Shown: in pieces, positions 34,279-43,459 of the stretch | Layout of the letters: each line of letters opens with the position of its first letter | Numbering within the stretch: the first letter of the stretch is position 1 | NCBI GenBank assembly: GCA_040223615.1 | Contig: JAVKFY010000061.1 | Coordinates: 62,001-126,000, forward strand | DNA from: JAVKFY01 sp040223615 | Lineage (GTDB): Bacteria; Pseudomonadota; Alphaproteobacteria; GCA-2731375 | DNA: 64,000 nucleotides | Direction: 5' to 3' | The notes under the pieces: generated by a model | The model's database searches: none | What the model was told of the DNA's origin: nothing | What the model saw: only the letters and a program-made list of their open reading frames with translations | Translations under genes and position numbers: made by a program

Positions 34279-34301
34279 ATGCCCCGGACAAGCCGGGGCA
34301 T
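34279..34301. repeat. REP-like hairpin 1
   Basis: ATGCCCCGG-ACAAG-CCGGGGCAT, a perfect 9-bp stem. It lies in the 339-bp gap (34123-34461) after the RidA-like gene, together with the next hairpin. No gene was seen in the gap. Confidence 0.75.
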
Positions 34302-34334
34302 GACGGTGCTGTTGAAAAACATGGAGAACGCGTC

Positions 34335-34357
34335 ATGGCCCGGCTTGTCCGGGCCAT
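34335..34357. repeat. REP-like hairpin 2
   Basis: ATGGCCCGG-CTTGT-CCGGGCCAT, a perfect 9-bp stem with its loop in reverse orientation to hairpin 1 (ACAAG versus CTTGT). The two sit 33 bp apart as an inverted pair, a layout typical of REP/BIME units. Confidence 0.75.
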
Positions 34358-34461
34358 CCGCGTCGCTGAGCTTGCAAAGACGTCGAGGTGTCAGCGCAGG
34401 CCCGGAAGGGCTTAACCGAACACCCATGGATCAAGTCAGGGCATCTCGCGTTTGAAAAGGT

Positions 34462-35241
34462 TCAGTCCCGGAAGCTCGGATCCTCGCGGTCGAGCTTGCG
34501 GACGATCGCCGGCCAGGCCAGCTCGGTGATCGCGCCGCTCTCGATCCCGGACTTCATGACCTCGCCGGCCTTGCGCACCGACTCGTCCGACGTCGTGATG
34601 ACCTCCACGCCGCCGGCCAGTGCCATGACCTGCGCCTTGCAGGCCCGCTCCAGCGTGTACATGCGCAGGAACGCATCGCCGACCGTGTTGCCGACGGTCA
34701 GCGTGCCGTGGTTTCGCAGGATCATGAAATGCTTGGCTCCGATGTCGGCGACCAGCCGCTCGCGCTCGCCCAGGTCGACGGCGATGCCCTCGTAGTCGTG
34801 ATAGGCCAAATCGTCGATCAGCGTCGCCGCCTGCTGCGAAATCTGCAGCAGGCCGCCCTTCTGCGCCGACACCGCGATACCCTGATCGGTATGCAGGTGC
34901 AGCACGCACTGCGCGTCGTCACGCGACATGTGAATCGCGGAGTGGATCACGAAACCGGCCTCGTTCACCGTGTAGCCGTTCTCCAGCACGATCTTGCCGT
35001 CCAGGTCGATCTTCACCAGGCTCGACGCGGTGATCTCGTCGAACATCAGCCCATAGGGGTTGATCAGGAAGTGATGCTCCGGGCCCGGCACCCGCGCCGA
35101 GATGTGGGTGAACACCAGGTCGTCCCAGCCATACATCGCGACTGCGCGGTAGCAGGCCGCCAGATCGCAGCGCAGTTGCCACTCCTCGTCGCTGACCTGC
35201 TCGCGCACGCCGCGCACGCCTTCCTTGAACGCTACCGACAT
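34462..35241 (-). CDS. Class II aldolase/adducin family protein
   Basis: A 259-residue protein of the zinc-dependent class II aldolase family, which includes fuculose-phosphate and ribulose-phosphate-type enzymes. YGWDDLVFTHISARVPGPEHHFLINPYGLMFDEIT is the N-terminal core; VLHLHTDQG gives the H-x-H zinc pair and LRNHGTLTVG a further zinc-binding His. Many alphaproteobacterial members are unannotated adducin-like proteins with unknown substrates, so no reaction is assigned. GAGGAG precedes the ATG. Not visibly in an operon. Confidence 0.9.
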   Translation of the reverse strand: MSVAFKEGVRGVREQVSDEEWQLRCDLAACYRAVAMYGWDDLVFTHISARVPGPEHHFLINPYGLMFDEITASSLVKIDLDGKIVLENGYTVNEAGFVIHSAIHMSRDDAQCVLHLHTDQGIAVSAQKGGLLQISQQAATLIDDLAYHDYEGIAVDLGERERLVADIGAKHFMILRNHGTLTVGNTVGDAFLRMYTLERACKAQVMALAGGVEVITTSDESVRKAGEVMKSGIESGAITELAWPAIVRKLDREDPSFRD

Positions 35242-35385
35242 GTGTCCGTGCTCCTCGACCTGACTATTGGGTTCTGTTGCCTAGCTTACCATGCCGGCCC
35301 CGCGATGTCGCGCGCAACGCTGGGCAAGCCGCCACCAGGCCTGTAGATTCTTCGACCATGAGCCGCCCGACCGCCCGGCCTTGCG

Positions 35386-37584
35386 ATGACTGAGCCGCCC
35401 GCCGCGCCGAGCGCCGGCAACGCCCACGCGATCTCGCCGCTGAGCGCGGAGTTCGTCGACCCTGCGACGGAGGACGATTACCGCCGCCACAGCTATGCCG
35501 AAATCGCCGGCCCGGCACGCTACGCACTGCTGATCTCCGGCGCGGTGTTCTTCCTGTTCGGCCTGGTCGAGTACGGCACCTACGGCGCCGACGGCATTTT
35601 CTTCATCGACCTCGCCTTGCGTACCGGCAGCCTGGTGCTGGCCTTCGCCGGCGCCGAGCTGGTGCTGCGCCGGACCGGCAACTACCGCCTGGTCGACCGC
35701 GTGGTCAGCGCTTTCGAGATCTACTGCGCGGCCGCCTTCCTGATCATCTTCATGCTGCGGCCGGACTGGCCGATCCGCGACTTCACCACCGTGGTGACGG
35801 TGTGCGCGATCTATTTCTTCCTGCCCAACCGGTTCATCTACCTGACGGCGATCGCGGCCGCCTTCACCGTCGCCTCCGGCCTGGTCAGCGCCGTGGCCCT
35901 GCCCGACGACGCGCGCGCGCTGCCCGCCGAGATGGACGAGCAGATCGCGCAGGGCCTGCTGCTGCTGGGCACCAACGTCATCGGCATCTTCGCCGCGCGC
36001 CGGGTCGGCATCCTGCGACGCCAGGAATACGCCACGCTGGCCAACTTGCGCCGGGTGCTGGCGACGACACCGCTGCCGACCCTGGTGACTCGGCTGGACG
36101 ACGACCTGGTGCTGTTCGCCAACGACCGCGCCAGCGACCTGTTCGGCGACGTCGGCGACCTGTCGGGACGCGCCTGGGGCAACTTCTTCGACGACCACAC
36201 CGACCGCCAGCGGCTGCAGCACCTGATCCGCCGCGAGCGCCAGGTCAGCGACTTCGAGCTGCCGCTGCGCACGCGCGAGGGCAACCGCATCTGGGCCATG
36301 CTGTCGGCGGTCGAGGTTAGCTATTCCGGCCGTCCGGCCGCGATCGTCAGCCTGCAGGACATCACCAACCGCAAGGCCCACGAGCTGGAGCTGCGCCGCG
36401 CCAAGCTGGAGGCGGAGCGCGCCAACGAGGCCAAGTCGGCTTTCCTGGCGACCATGAGCCACGAGATCAGGACGCCGCTGACCGGCGTGCTGTCGATGAT
36501 CCGGCTGCTGCTGGACACCTCGCTGTCGGACCTGCAGCGCGACTACGCCGAGACCATCCACTATTCCGGCGAAGCGCTGCTGGAGATCCTGAACGACATC
36601 CTCGACCTGTCGAAGGTCGAGGCCGGCCGGCTGGAGCTCGACACGGTGGAGTTCGACCCGGCCCGGCTGATCGACTCCATGGTGCTGCTGATGTCGGGCC
36701 GGGCGCAGGAGAAGGGCATCCGGCTGCGTGCCGAATTGCCGGAGCTTCCGATCCCGCCGCTGACCGGCGATCCGGCACGGCTGCGCCAGGTCCTGCTGAA
36801 CCTGATCTCCAACTCGATCAAGTTCACCGATACCGGCACCGTCACGGTCAAGGTCGAGGTTGCCGAGCGCCCGGCCGACGCCGCGGACGGCGACGACGAG
36901 GCGGTCGAGCTGCGCTTCGCCGTCGCCGACACCGGCATCGGCATTGCGGACGACGCCCGCGATGGCCTGTTCACCGCCTTCACCCAGGCCGACCCGTCGA
37001 TCGCCCGGCGCTTTGGCGGCACCGGGCTGGGATTGGCGATCTGCCGTCACCTGGTACAGGCGATGGGCGGCCGCATCTGGGTCGACAGCAAGCTCGGCGA
37101 GGGCAGCACCTTCTGGTTCACCGCCAGTTTCCGCCGCGCCGAACCCGGTCTCGGCCCGGTGGTGGCGGCGCCCGGCCTGGGCCCGCAGCGGCCGCTGCGC
37201 ATTCTGGCGGCCGACGACAACAAGCTGAACCAGATCGTGGTCTCCGCCTTGCTGGAACGCCACGGCCACGACGTGATGGTCGCGTCCGACGGCGCCGCCG
37301 CCGTCGACCTGGCGCGCCAGAACGCCTTCGACCTGGTGCTGATGGACGTTCAGATGCCGATCAAGGACGGCCTGCAGGCGACCGCCGAAATTCGCGCCCT
37401 GGACGACCGCGAGCGCGCCGCCGTGCCGATCGTGGCGATGACCGCGAATGCCGGCAACGACGACATGCGGCGCTGTCTGGACGCCGGGATGAACGATTTC
37501 ATCGCCAAGCCGATCGACCCCGACACGTTCTACGCGGTGATCGCCCGGGCCGCCGCGAACAGCCCGAAACCGGCCGCCGAGTAG
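35386..37584 (+). CDS. Hybrid sensor histidine kinase (membrane-PAS-HisKA-HATPase-REC)
   Basis: A 732-residue signalling protein. About five or six membrane helices lie in residues 45-205. A PAS region follows (about 225-330), then HisKA with MSHEIRTPLTGVL (phospho-acceptor H359), HATPase with N box NLISNSIKF, G1 DTGIGI and G2 GGTGLGLAI. The C-terminal receiver domain has LMDVQMPIKDG with phospho-acceptor D654 and the switch residues at MTANA and KP. Signal and output are unknown; an unlinked partner, perhaps an Hpt protein, would be needed to pass the phosphate on. Convergent with the DUF2336 gene. Confidence 0.95.
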   Translation: MTEPPAAPSAGNAHAISPLSAEFVDPATEDDYRRHSYAEIAGPARYALLISGAVFFLFGLVEYGTYGADGIFFIDLALRTGSLVLAFAGAELVLRRTGNYRLVDRVVSAFEIYCAAAFLIIFMLRPDWPIRDFTTVVTVCAIYFFLPNRFIYLTAIAAAFTVASGLVSAVALPDDARALPAEMDEQIAQGLLLLGTNVIGIFAARRVGILRRQEYATLANLRRVLATTPLPTLVTRLDDDLVLFANDRASDLFGDVGDLSGRAWGNFFDDHTDRQRLQHLIRRERQVSDFELPLRTREGNRIWAMLSAVEVSYSGRPAAIVSLQDITNRKAHELELRRAKLEAERANEAKSAFLATMSHEIRTPLTGVLSMIRLLLDTSLSDLQRDYAETIHYSGEALLEILNDILDLSKVEAGRLELDTVEFDPARLIDSMVLLMSGRAQEKGIRLRAELPELPIPPLTGDPARLRQVLLNLISNSIKFTDTGTVTVKVEVAERPADAADGDDEAVELRFAVADTGIGIADDARDGLFTAFTQADPSIARRFGGTGLGLAICRHLVQAMGGRIWVDSKLGEGSTFWFTASFRRAEPGLGPVVAAPGLGPQRPLRILAADDNKLNQIVVSALLERHGHDVMVASDGAAAVDLARQNAFDLVLMDVQMPIKDGLQATAEIRALDDRERAAVPIVAMTANAGNDDMRRCLDAGMNDFIAKPIDPDTFYAVIARAAANSPKPAAE

Positions 37585-37599
37585 GCCGGAACCCGCTCG

Positions 37600-38742
37600 C
37601 TAGCCGCCAACCACGCGCAGCGGCGCCGGTTCTTCGGGTTCCACCGGATGGCTGGGCAGCTTGGCCAGATAACGCAGCAGTTCGTCGTCTGCCAGCGTCT
37701 CCGCCGCCTCGCCGTAGCGGGCGGCGATGGCGAGCCGGAAACGGCGTTTCGTCCCGGGGCCTGCATCGGGGTGCAGGTAGCCGACCCTGACCGCGAAGCG
37801 GCCGACGTCGTACACCATCTCCGGCAATCCGCCGACCACGCAGAGCGAGCGGAAGCCATGTTTGCCGGTATCCCGCACCAGCACCTGGGCGCTGTACAGG
37901 TCGATGGCGGCGATCACCGCCATCGCCGCCTCGAAGCAGCGCATCTTGCCCAGGCACAGCGCCCGCAGCAGCAGCCCGGGGGTCAGACGCTCCCGGCGGC
38001 CGAGCTGGTCGCACAGGTCGAGCAGTTCCTCGTCGCTGGTCTTCTCGTTGATCATGTCGATCAGGCTGCGCTCGCGGCTCCAGTCGACCATGTCGTCGAC
38101 CTTGTCCGCGCTTACCGCGCCGTCGCGCCGCAGCCGGCGCCGCAGGTTCTCCGCGACGATGCCGGTCAGCCGCTCAGCTAGGCGCAGCGGCACGTGGCGA
38201 CGCTGTGCCATCGAGTCGATCACCAGCTCGCTGCCCGAGTAGATGTCCAGCACCTTGGCGCCCAACGGCTCGTCGATCACCGCGCCCTCGTTGCGCATCA
38301 GCGTGGCGGCGACGGTCTCGTCGCCGGTATCGACCAGCGCGCTGGCGACGTCCACCGGAACGCTGGCGCGGGCGGCGATCGCCACCTGGCAGGCGGGACC
38401 GCGGGTGCGGACCACTTCGATCAGGTCGGCCTCGGAGAATACCAGCGAGGTGCTCAGCATCGGCACCGCGACTTCGTCCAGGTCGCCGACCAGCGTCATC
38501 GCCACGTCGTGTGGCAGGTTCGGGTCGGTCTTCAATGTCTGCGACAGGGCCAGCCGGACGCTGACGTCGATGTCCTGCAACAGCTGGCGAATGATCTCGT
38601 CGGCCAGGCGCCGCTCGTTGGGGCCGAGGTCGCGGTCCCGCCACAGCGCCGCGATACGGCCCGCGAGGTCGGCTCGGGTGTCCGCGGACGGATTGCTCAA
38701 CAGCCGGTCGACGTCCGCCTTGCTCAGTCGGTTCATCGTCAT
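37600..38742 (-). CDS. DUF2336 domain protein
   Basis: A 380-residue, all-helical protein. The layout of HEAT-like helical pairs (DVSVRLALSQTLKTDPNLPHDVAMTLVGDLDEVAVPML) and the central SRERSLIDMINEKTSDEELLDL match DUF2336 proteins, which are common in Rhodospirillales-like Alphaproteobacteria and often lie beside signalling genes. Biochemical role unknown. AAGG six bases before the ATG at 38742 supports the start. Convergent with the hybrid kinase, with 15 bp between, so any functional link is only positional. Confidence 0.8.
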   Translation of the reverse strand: MTMNRLSKADVDRLLSNPSADTRADLAGRIAALWRDRDLGPNERRLADEIIRQLLQDIDVSVRLALSQTLKTDPNLPHDVAMTLVGDLDEVAVPMLSTSLVFSEADLIEVVRTRGPACQVAIAARASVPVDVASALVDTGDETVAATLMRNEGAVIDEPLGAKVLDIYSGSELVIDSMAQRRHVPLRLAERLTGIVAENLRRRLRRDGAVSADKVDDMVDWSRERSLIDMINEKTSDEELLDLCDQLGRRERLTPGLLLRALCLGKMRCFEAAMAVIAAIDLYSAQVLVRDTGKHGFRSLCVVGGLPEMVYDVGRFAVRVGYLHPDAGPGTKRRFRLAIAARYGEAAETLADDELLRYLAKLPSHPVEPEEPAPLRVVGG

Positions 38743-38839
38743 TCGCGCCTTCGCTACGGATACGCTGGCGCACCAACTGTGGACCCTGCTCTCCTAAAGA
38801 ACCGCTAAAGTTCGAAATATGTCCCGGGCCGGGACGGTG

Positions 38840-39320
38840 TCAGTCGTAGGACACCGCCACGGCGTCGAATGCGGCGCCGAGCTCGTCGCGGATCGCGGCG
38901 ACGTCGGCACAGAAGGCGTAGCGCAGGTAGGCAGCGAAGTGCACACCCACGACCCCGGTCCGCTCGATCATGGTGAAGTTGAAGGCGGCGGCACTCGCGA
39001 CAGGCTGCCCGAAGGCCGCGTGTCGGGGTCTCCCACAAGGTATAGACGCCGGCCTTCGGCGCGATCGGCGGCTTCATGCCGGCCTCGCGCATCAGCCCGA
39101 CCAGCAGGTCGAGCCGCTCGGCATGCATCGCGCGGTAGCCGGCGATGCCATCCTGGTCGCTCTCCAGCGCGGCGAGCGCGTCGTGATAGTCGACGATGTC
39201 CTCCAGGCTGCGGCGATTGCGGTTGAACTGCTTGTGGAAGGCGCCGAGCTCGAAGTGCATTGCCGGGTTCGGCAGCAGCTTGCACAACATGCGCTCGCTG
39301 GAGTCGACGCTCGCTGGCAT
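38840..39320 (-). pseudogene. Aminotransferase class I/II C-terminal remnant, frameshifted
   Basis: From 39320 the frame reads like an aminotransferase small domain (GYRAMHAERLDLLVGLMREA; APKAGVYTLWETP) and then turns into Arg-rich nonsense. A second frame picks up at about 39012-39030: AFGQPVASAAAFNFTMIERT, then VVGVHFAAYLRYAFCADVAA, ending in a stop at 38840. A short frameshift is the simplest reading. The large PLP-binding domain is missing, so the gene is also truncated at its 5' end by the SMP-30 gene side. Sequencing error could explain the frameshift but not the missing N-terminus. Confidence 0.7.
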
Positions 39321-39368
39321 CTGCCCCGGCGCGCGCTATCATGCCGGCCGGGCAGGGAGGACATCACC

Positions 39369-40292
39369 ATGGCGGTCCTGGACGACGTCACGACGGGCTT
39401 GCGCTTTCCGGAGGGGCCGATCGCCATGCCGGACGGCTCGATCATCGTGGTCGAGATCGAGCGCAAGACGCTGACCCGGGTACAACCCAATGGCCGCAAG
39501 GAAGTCATCGCCGAAACCGGCGGCGGCCCGAACGGTGCCGCCATCGGCCCCGACGGCGCCTGCTACATCTGCAACAATGGCGGCCTGGCCTTCGTCTCCG
39601 AGGGCGGCCTGCTGCGCCCGGTGGGCCAGCCCGACGACTATTCCGGCGGCCGCATCGAGCGGGTCGACCTGAACACCGGCAAGGTCGACGTGCTGTACAC
39701 GGCCGCCGGCGACCTGCCGCTGAAAGGGCCGAACGACATCGTCTTCGACCGCGCCGGCGGCATGTGGTTCACCGATCTCGGCAAGGGCCGCGAGCGCGAC
39801 CTGGACCGCGGCGGCGTGTTCTACGCCAAGCCGGACGGCAGCCACATCGAGGTCGCCGCCTACCCGCTGCTGACGCCCAACGGCATCGGCCTGTCGGCCG
39901 ACGAGAAGACACTCTACGTCGCCGAGACCCAGCCCGGCCGGGTCTGGGCCTTCGACATCGCCAGCCCCGGCAAGCTCGCCAAGAAGTCCTTCCCGTCGCC
40001 GAATGGCGGCACCCTGCTGGCCGGCGTGCCGGGCTTCCAGCTGTTCGACTCGCTGGCCGTCGACGGCGCCGGCAATGTCTGCGTGGCGACCCTGTTCAAC
40101 GGCGGCATCACGGTGATGTCGCCCGACGGCCGCTCGGTCGAGCACATCGCCATGCCGGACCTCTACACCACCAACATCTGCTTTGGCGGCGACGACCTGA
40201 AAACCGCCTACATCACCCTGTCGACCACCGGCCGGCTGGTGAAGATGCAATGGCCGCGCGCCGGCCTGCCGCTGAATTACCTGAACACCTGA
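39369..40292 (+). CDS. SMP-30/gluconolactonase family protein
   Basis: A 307-residue six-bladed beta-propeller lactonase. LRFPEGPIAMPDGSIIVVEI carries the metal-binding Glu of the family, GGGPNGAAIGPDG and LKGPNDIVFDRAGGMWFTD give the Asn/Asp ligands, and LLTPNGIGLSADEKTLYVAE is the usual second metal region. Members hydrolyse sugar lactones or related esters. GGGAGG before the ATG at 39369 fixes the start; the open frame to 38970 is shadow. It lies 20 bp upstream of an alcohol dehydrogenase, probably co-transcribed: a dehydrogenase-lactonase pair would fit oxidation of a sugar or lactol. Confidence 0.92.
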   Translation: MAVLDDVTTGLRFPEGPIAMPDGSIIVVEIERKTLTRVQPNGRKEVIAETGGGPNGAAIGPDGACYICNNGGLAFVSEGGLLRPVGQPDDYSGGRIERVDLNTGKVDVLYTAAGDLPLKGPNDIVFDRAGGMWFTDLGKGRERDLDRGGVFYAKPDGSHIEVAAYPLLTPNGIGLSADEKTLYVAETQPGRVWAFDIASPGKLAKKSFPSPNGGTLLAGVPGFQLFDSLAVDGAGNVCVATLFNGGITVMSPDGRSVEHIAMPDLYTTNICFGGDDLKTAYITLSTTGRLVKMQWPRAGLPLNYLNT

Positions 40293-40312
40293 GAAGAACG
40301 GGAGACGCAACC

Positions 40313-41398
40313 ATGAAAGCCGCCATGCTACGCGAGGTCGGCAAGCCGCTGACGATCGAGGATGTCAGCATCGACAAGCCCGGCCCGCGCGAGGTGCTGA
40401 TCCGCACGAAGGCCTGCGGCGTGTGCCACTCCGACCTGCACATGATCGAGGGCACCTACCGCTACCCGCTGCCGACCGTGTTGGGCCACGAGGCCGCCGG
40501 CGTGGTCGAGGCGATCGGCGACGAGGTGCACAATTGCGAGGTCGGCGATCACGTCATCACCTGCCTGAACGCATTTTGCGGCCATTGCGAGTACTGCATC
40601 TCCGGCCACATGTCGCTGTGCACCGATCCGGACACCAAGCGCGCGAAGGGGGCGCCGCCGCGCCTGTCGCAGAACGGTGAGCCGATCAACCAATTCATCA
40701 ACCTCTCGGCCTTCGCCGAGCAGATGCTGGTGCACCAGAACGCGCTGGTGAAGGTGCGCAAGGACATGCCGCTGGACCGCGCCGCCCTGGTCGGCTGCGG
40801 CGTCACCACCGGCGTCGGCGCGGTGCAGAACACGGCACGCATTCAGGCCGGCAGCACGGTCTGCGTGATCGGCTGCGGCGGCGTCGGCCTGTCGGCGATC
40901 AACGGCGCCGCGATCGCCGGCGCCGGCCGCGTCATCGCGGTCGACATGGTCGGCTCGAAGCTGAACCTGGCCAAGGAGTTCGGCGCCACCGACACGATCA
41001 ACGCCGGCGAGGTCGAGAACCTGCCGAAATACATCAAGGAGATCACCAACGGCGGTGTCGACTATTCGTTCGAGGCCATCGGCCTGAAGGTCGCCGCCGA
41101 GCAGTGCTTCAAGATGCTGCGGCCGGGCGGCACCGCGACCATCATCGGCATGATCCCGCTGGGCACCAATATCGAGCTGCACGGCGCGGAATTCCTGCAG
41201 GAGCGCAAGATCCAGGGCTCGATGATGGGCTCCAACCGATTCCCCATCGACATGCCGCGCTACGTCGACTTCTACATGAACGGCAAGCTCAAGCTCGACG
41301 AGATGATCTCCGCGCGGATCAAGCTGGAGGACGTCAACGAGGCCTTTGCCGAGATGAAGACCGGCGCCGTCGCCCGTTCGGTCATCATGTTCGACTAG
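40313..41398 (+). CDS. Zinc-dependent alcohol dehydrogenase
   Basis: A 361-residue MDR-family dehydrogenase. Catalytic zinc ligands: C38 (GVCHSD), H59-E60 (GHEAAG). Structural zinc ligands: C89, C92, C95 and C103 (CGHCEYCISGHMSLC). The nucleotide-binding loop is VIGCGGVGLSAINGA (about 184-198). The form is of the class III-like branch, using NAD(H) or NADP(H). GGGAG precedes the ATG. Co-transcribed with the SMP-30 gene. Substrate not identifiable. Confidence 0.94.
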   Translation: MKAAMLREVGKPLTIEDVSIDKPGPREVLIRTKACGVCHSDLHMIEGTYRYPLPTVLGHEAAGVVEAIGDEVHNCEVGDHVITCLNAFCGHCEYCISGHMSLCTDPDTKRAKGAPPRLSQNGEPINQFINLSAFAEQMLVHQNALVKVRKDMPLDRAALVGCGVTTGVGAVQNTARIQAGSTVCVIGCGGVGLSAINGAAIAGAGRVIAVDMVGSKLNLAKEFGATDTINAGEVENLPKYIKEITNGGVDYSFEAIGLKVAAEQCFKMLRPGGTATIIGMIPLGTNIELHGAEFLQERKIQGSMMGSNRFPIDMPRYVDFYMNGKLKLDEMISARIKLEDVNEAFAEMKTGAVARSVIMFD

Positions 41399-41438
41399 GA
41401 ACCGCGGTCGCACCGGGGTGGACGCAAGCCGCACCTGC

Positions 41439-41458
41439 CGGCACCTCGGCCGGTGCCG
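41439..41458. terminator. Possible hairpin after the dehydrogenase gene
   Basis: CGGCACC (41439-41445) and GGTGCCG (41452-41458) form a 7-bp stem with a 6-base loop, 41 bp after the stop. The following TACCTTGG is not a real T-run, so termination would be weak. The rest of the gap 41399-41682 holds nothing I recognise. Confidence 0.35.
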
Positions 41459-41682
41459 TACCTTGGGGAACGAGTGAGATGTCCGTGGGCCTGCGGCGAT
41501 GACGGGGTCGGGCCAGGCCCTGCTGGACTGGCTCGAGAAGGAGGCCGACCGACGGCCAAATTTGGCCATAGTATGGGATGCACGCCCATTCGGTGATGGC
41601 GCCGGGCGGCGACGTTTACGCCCCGGTTACCGTCGTCGCCTAGACTGCGCGCGACGAGTTTGGGTCATGGCGGGAGCCGGAT

Positions 41683-42186
41683 GTGGGTGTTGCGCTACAC
41701 ATCGCCGACGACGACGGGCGTGCGCGCGACGCGTTGCGTGCGATTCTGGGCGACAGCAACGTCAATGCGGAAACGCTGCTGGCGACCGACTACCTGAACC
41801 ACTTCAACGAAGTGGTAATGCTGCTCGATCTGGTCGCCGACATGCCGGAATGCCTGGAAGACCTGCGCGACTGGGCGCCGAAGAGCTACGAGCAGCATTT
41901 CCTCGACAGCGGCCTGTCGGACCGCCAACTGGCGGTCGAGGCCTATCGGCTCAGCCCGCGACAGTTCCGCGAGCCGTTCGACTATGCCGTGGAGCGCATG
42001 GATCGCCTGGTCAGCCGCTCGATCACCGAGATGGGCACCGCCGACCCCGAGGCCGCGGCGGCCATCGCGCTGGCCACCTGCACCGCGCTGCAGCGCCTGA
42101 TCGACGTCGCCAGCGGCCTGATCCACGGTCGCGACGTTGCGCTGGACCAGGATGCCATCGACCGGGTGATCGGCGACGACGCTTGA
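41683..42186 (+). CDS. Conserved-looking hypothetical protein
   Basis: A 167-residue acidic, helical protein. It starts at a GTG with GGGAG six bases upstream. Regular coding texture supports it: NHFNEVVMLLDLVADMPECL, DWAPKSYEQHFLDSGLSD, FDYAVERMDRLVSRSITEMG, then AAIALATCTALQRLIDVASG. No signal peptide, membrane segment or known motif is visible. It precedes an MFS transporter gene on the same strand (52 bp apart). I do not recognise its family. Confidence 0.65.
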   Translation: MGVALHIADDDGRARDALRAILGDSNVNAETLLATDYLNHFNEVVMLLDLVADMPECLEDLRDWAPKSYEQHFLDSGLSDRQLAVEAYRLSPRQFREPFDYAVERMDRLVSRSITEMGTADPEAAAAIALATCTALQRLIDVASGLIHGRDVALDQDAIDRVIGDDA

Positions 42187-42238
42187 TTCGTCGGCCGCGC
42201 GGCTGCATTGATCGGGCGTCCGACGCGGAGCGCTCGAT

Positions 42239-43459
42239 GTGACGATGACCACCGGCGGCCGGTTCTGGCCGCTGACGCTGCTGGCGATCTGCGAACTGGC
42301 GGCGATGTCGCTGTGGTTCTCCGCCTCCGCGGTGGTGCCCTCGCTGGTCGCCGAGCACGGGCTCGGCGCCACCCAGGCCTCGCTGCTGACCAGCATGGTG
42401 CAGGTCGGCTTCGTCGCCGGCACGCTGACCAGCGCCGCGCTCGGGCTGGCCGACAGGCTCGACCCACGCCGCTTTTTCACCGCCTGCGCCCTGACCGCCG
42501 CGATCGCCAACGCCGGCCTGCTCTGGCTGCCGCCGGACTCTGGCGCCGTGCTGGCCTGCCGCTTCATCACCGGCGCCTGCATGGCCGGCATCTACCCCGT
42601 CGGCATGAAGATGGCCTCGGCCTGGGCCCGGGCCGACCTGGGGCTCCTGATCGGCCTGCTGGTCGGCGCCCTGGCGCTGGGCTCGGCGGCACCGCACCTG
42701 TTCAATGCCTTCGGCGGCATCGACTGGCGCTTCACCATTGCCTCCGCCTCGGTGGCGGCGGGCCTCGCCGGGCTGCTGATCAACCTGGCGCCGGTCGGAC
42801 CGAACTTCGCCCGCTTGGCGCGTTTCGACCCGCGCCTGGCCCTGAACGGCTGGCGCGAGCGGCCGCTGCGCCTCGCCAATCTCGGCTATCTCGGCCACAT
42901 GTGGGAACTGTACGCGGTCTGGGCCTGGCTCGGGGTGTTCCTGGACGCCAGCTTCCGGGCCAGCCTCGGCGACGCCGACGGACCGTTCTGGGCGCGCGCC
43001 GCGACCTTCGCCGCCATCGGACTCGGCGGACTGGTCGGAGCCGGGGCGGGCGGCCTGCTGGCCGACCGGTTCGGGCGCACCGCGCTGACCATCGGCGCGC
43101 TGGCGGTCAGCGGCGCCTGTTCGCTCACCGTCGGCCTGCTGTTCGGTGCCGCGCCCTGGTTGCTGTTCGCGCTGTGCCTGGTCTGGGGTATGGCGGTGAT
43201 CGCCGATTCCGCGCAGTTCTCGGCCGCAATCACCGAGCTGTCGCCGCCGGAACTGGCCGGCACCATGCTGACCATGCAGACCTCGATGGGCTTCCTGCTG
43301 ACACTGATCACGATTCACGCGCTGCCGCCGCTGGTCGACGGCTTCGGCTGGGCCGGCGCTTTCGCCTGCCTGGCACTGGGCCCGGTGGTCGGGATCTGGG
43401 CGATGGCGCGGCTGCGCGGCCTGCCCGAGGCGGCAAGGCTGGCCGGCGGCCGGCGCTAG
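42239..43459 (+). CDS. MFS transporter
   Basis: A 406-residue major facilitator with about twelve membrane helices. FWPLTLLAICELAAMSLWFS begins helix 1, and the loop 2-3 motif appears as GLADRLDPRRFF. The second half has LLADRFGRTALTIGALAVSG, the matching loop 8-9 motif. The GTG at 42239 follows GGAG; the ATG at 42245 is equally possible. Its stop overlaps the convergent histidine-kinase gene by four bases. The small molecule carried is unknown. Confidence 0.92.
   Translation: MTMTTGGRFWPLTLLAICELAAMSLWFSASAVVPSLVAEHGLGATQASLLTSMVQVGFVAGTLTSAALGLADRLDPRRFFTACALTAAIANAGLLWLPPDSGAVLACRFITGACMAGIYPVGMKMASAWARADLGLLIGLLVGALALGSAAPHLFNAFGGIDWRFTIASASVAAGLAGLLINLAPVGPNFARLARFDPRLALNGWRERPLRLANLGYLGHMWELYAVWAWLGVFLDASFRASLGDADGPFWARAATFAAIGLGGLVGAGAGGLLADRFGRTALTIGALAVSGACSLTVGLLFGAAPWLLFALCLVWGMAVIADSAQFSAAITELSPPELAGTMLTMQTSMGFLLTLITIHALPPLVDGFGWAGAFACLALGPVVGIWAMARLRGLPEAARLAGGRR

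Noticed and set aside
41608..41640. GGCGACG...CGTCGCC inverted repeat before the hypothetical gene
   Set aside because: A 7-bp stem with a 19-base loop is expected by chance at this GC content, and there is no T-run or recognised site.
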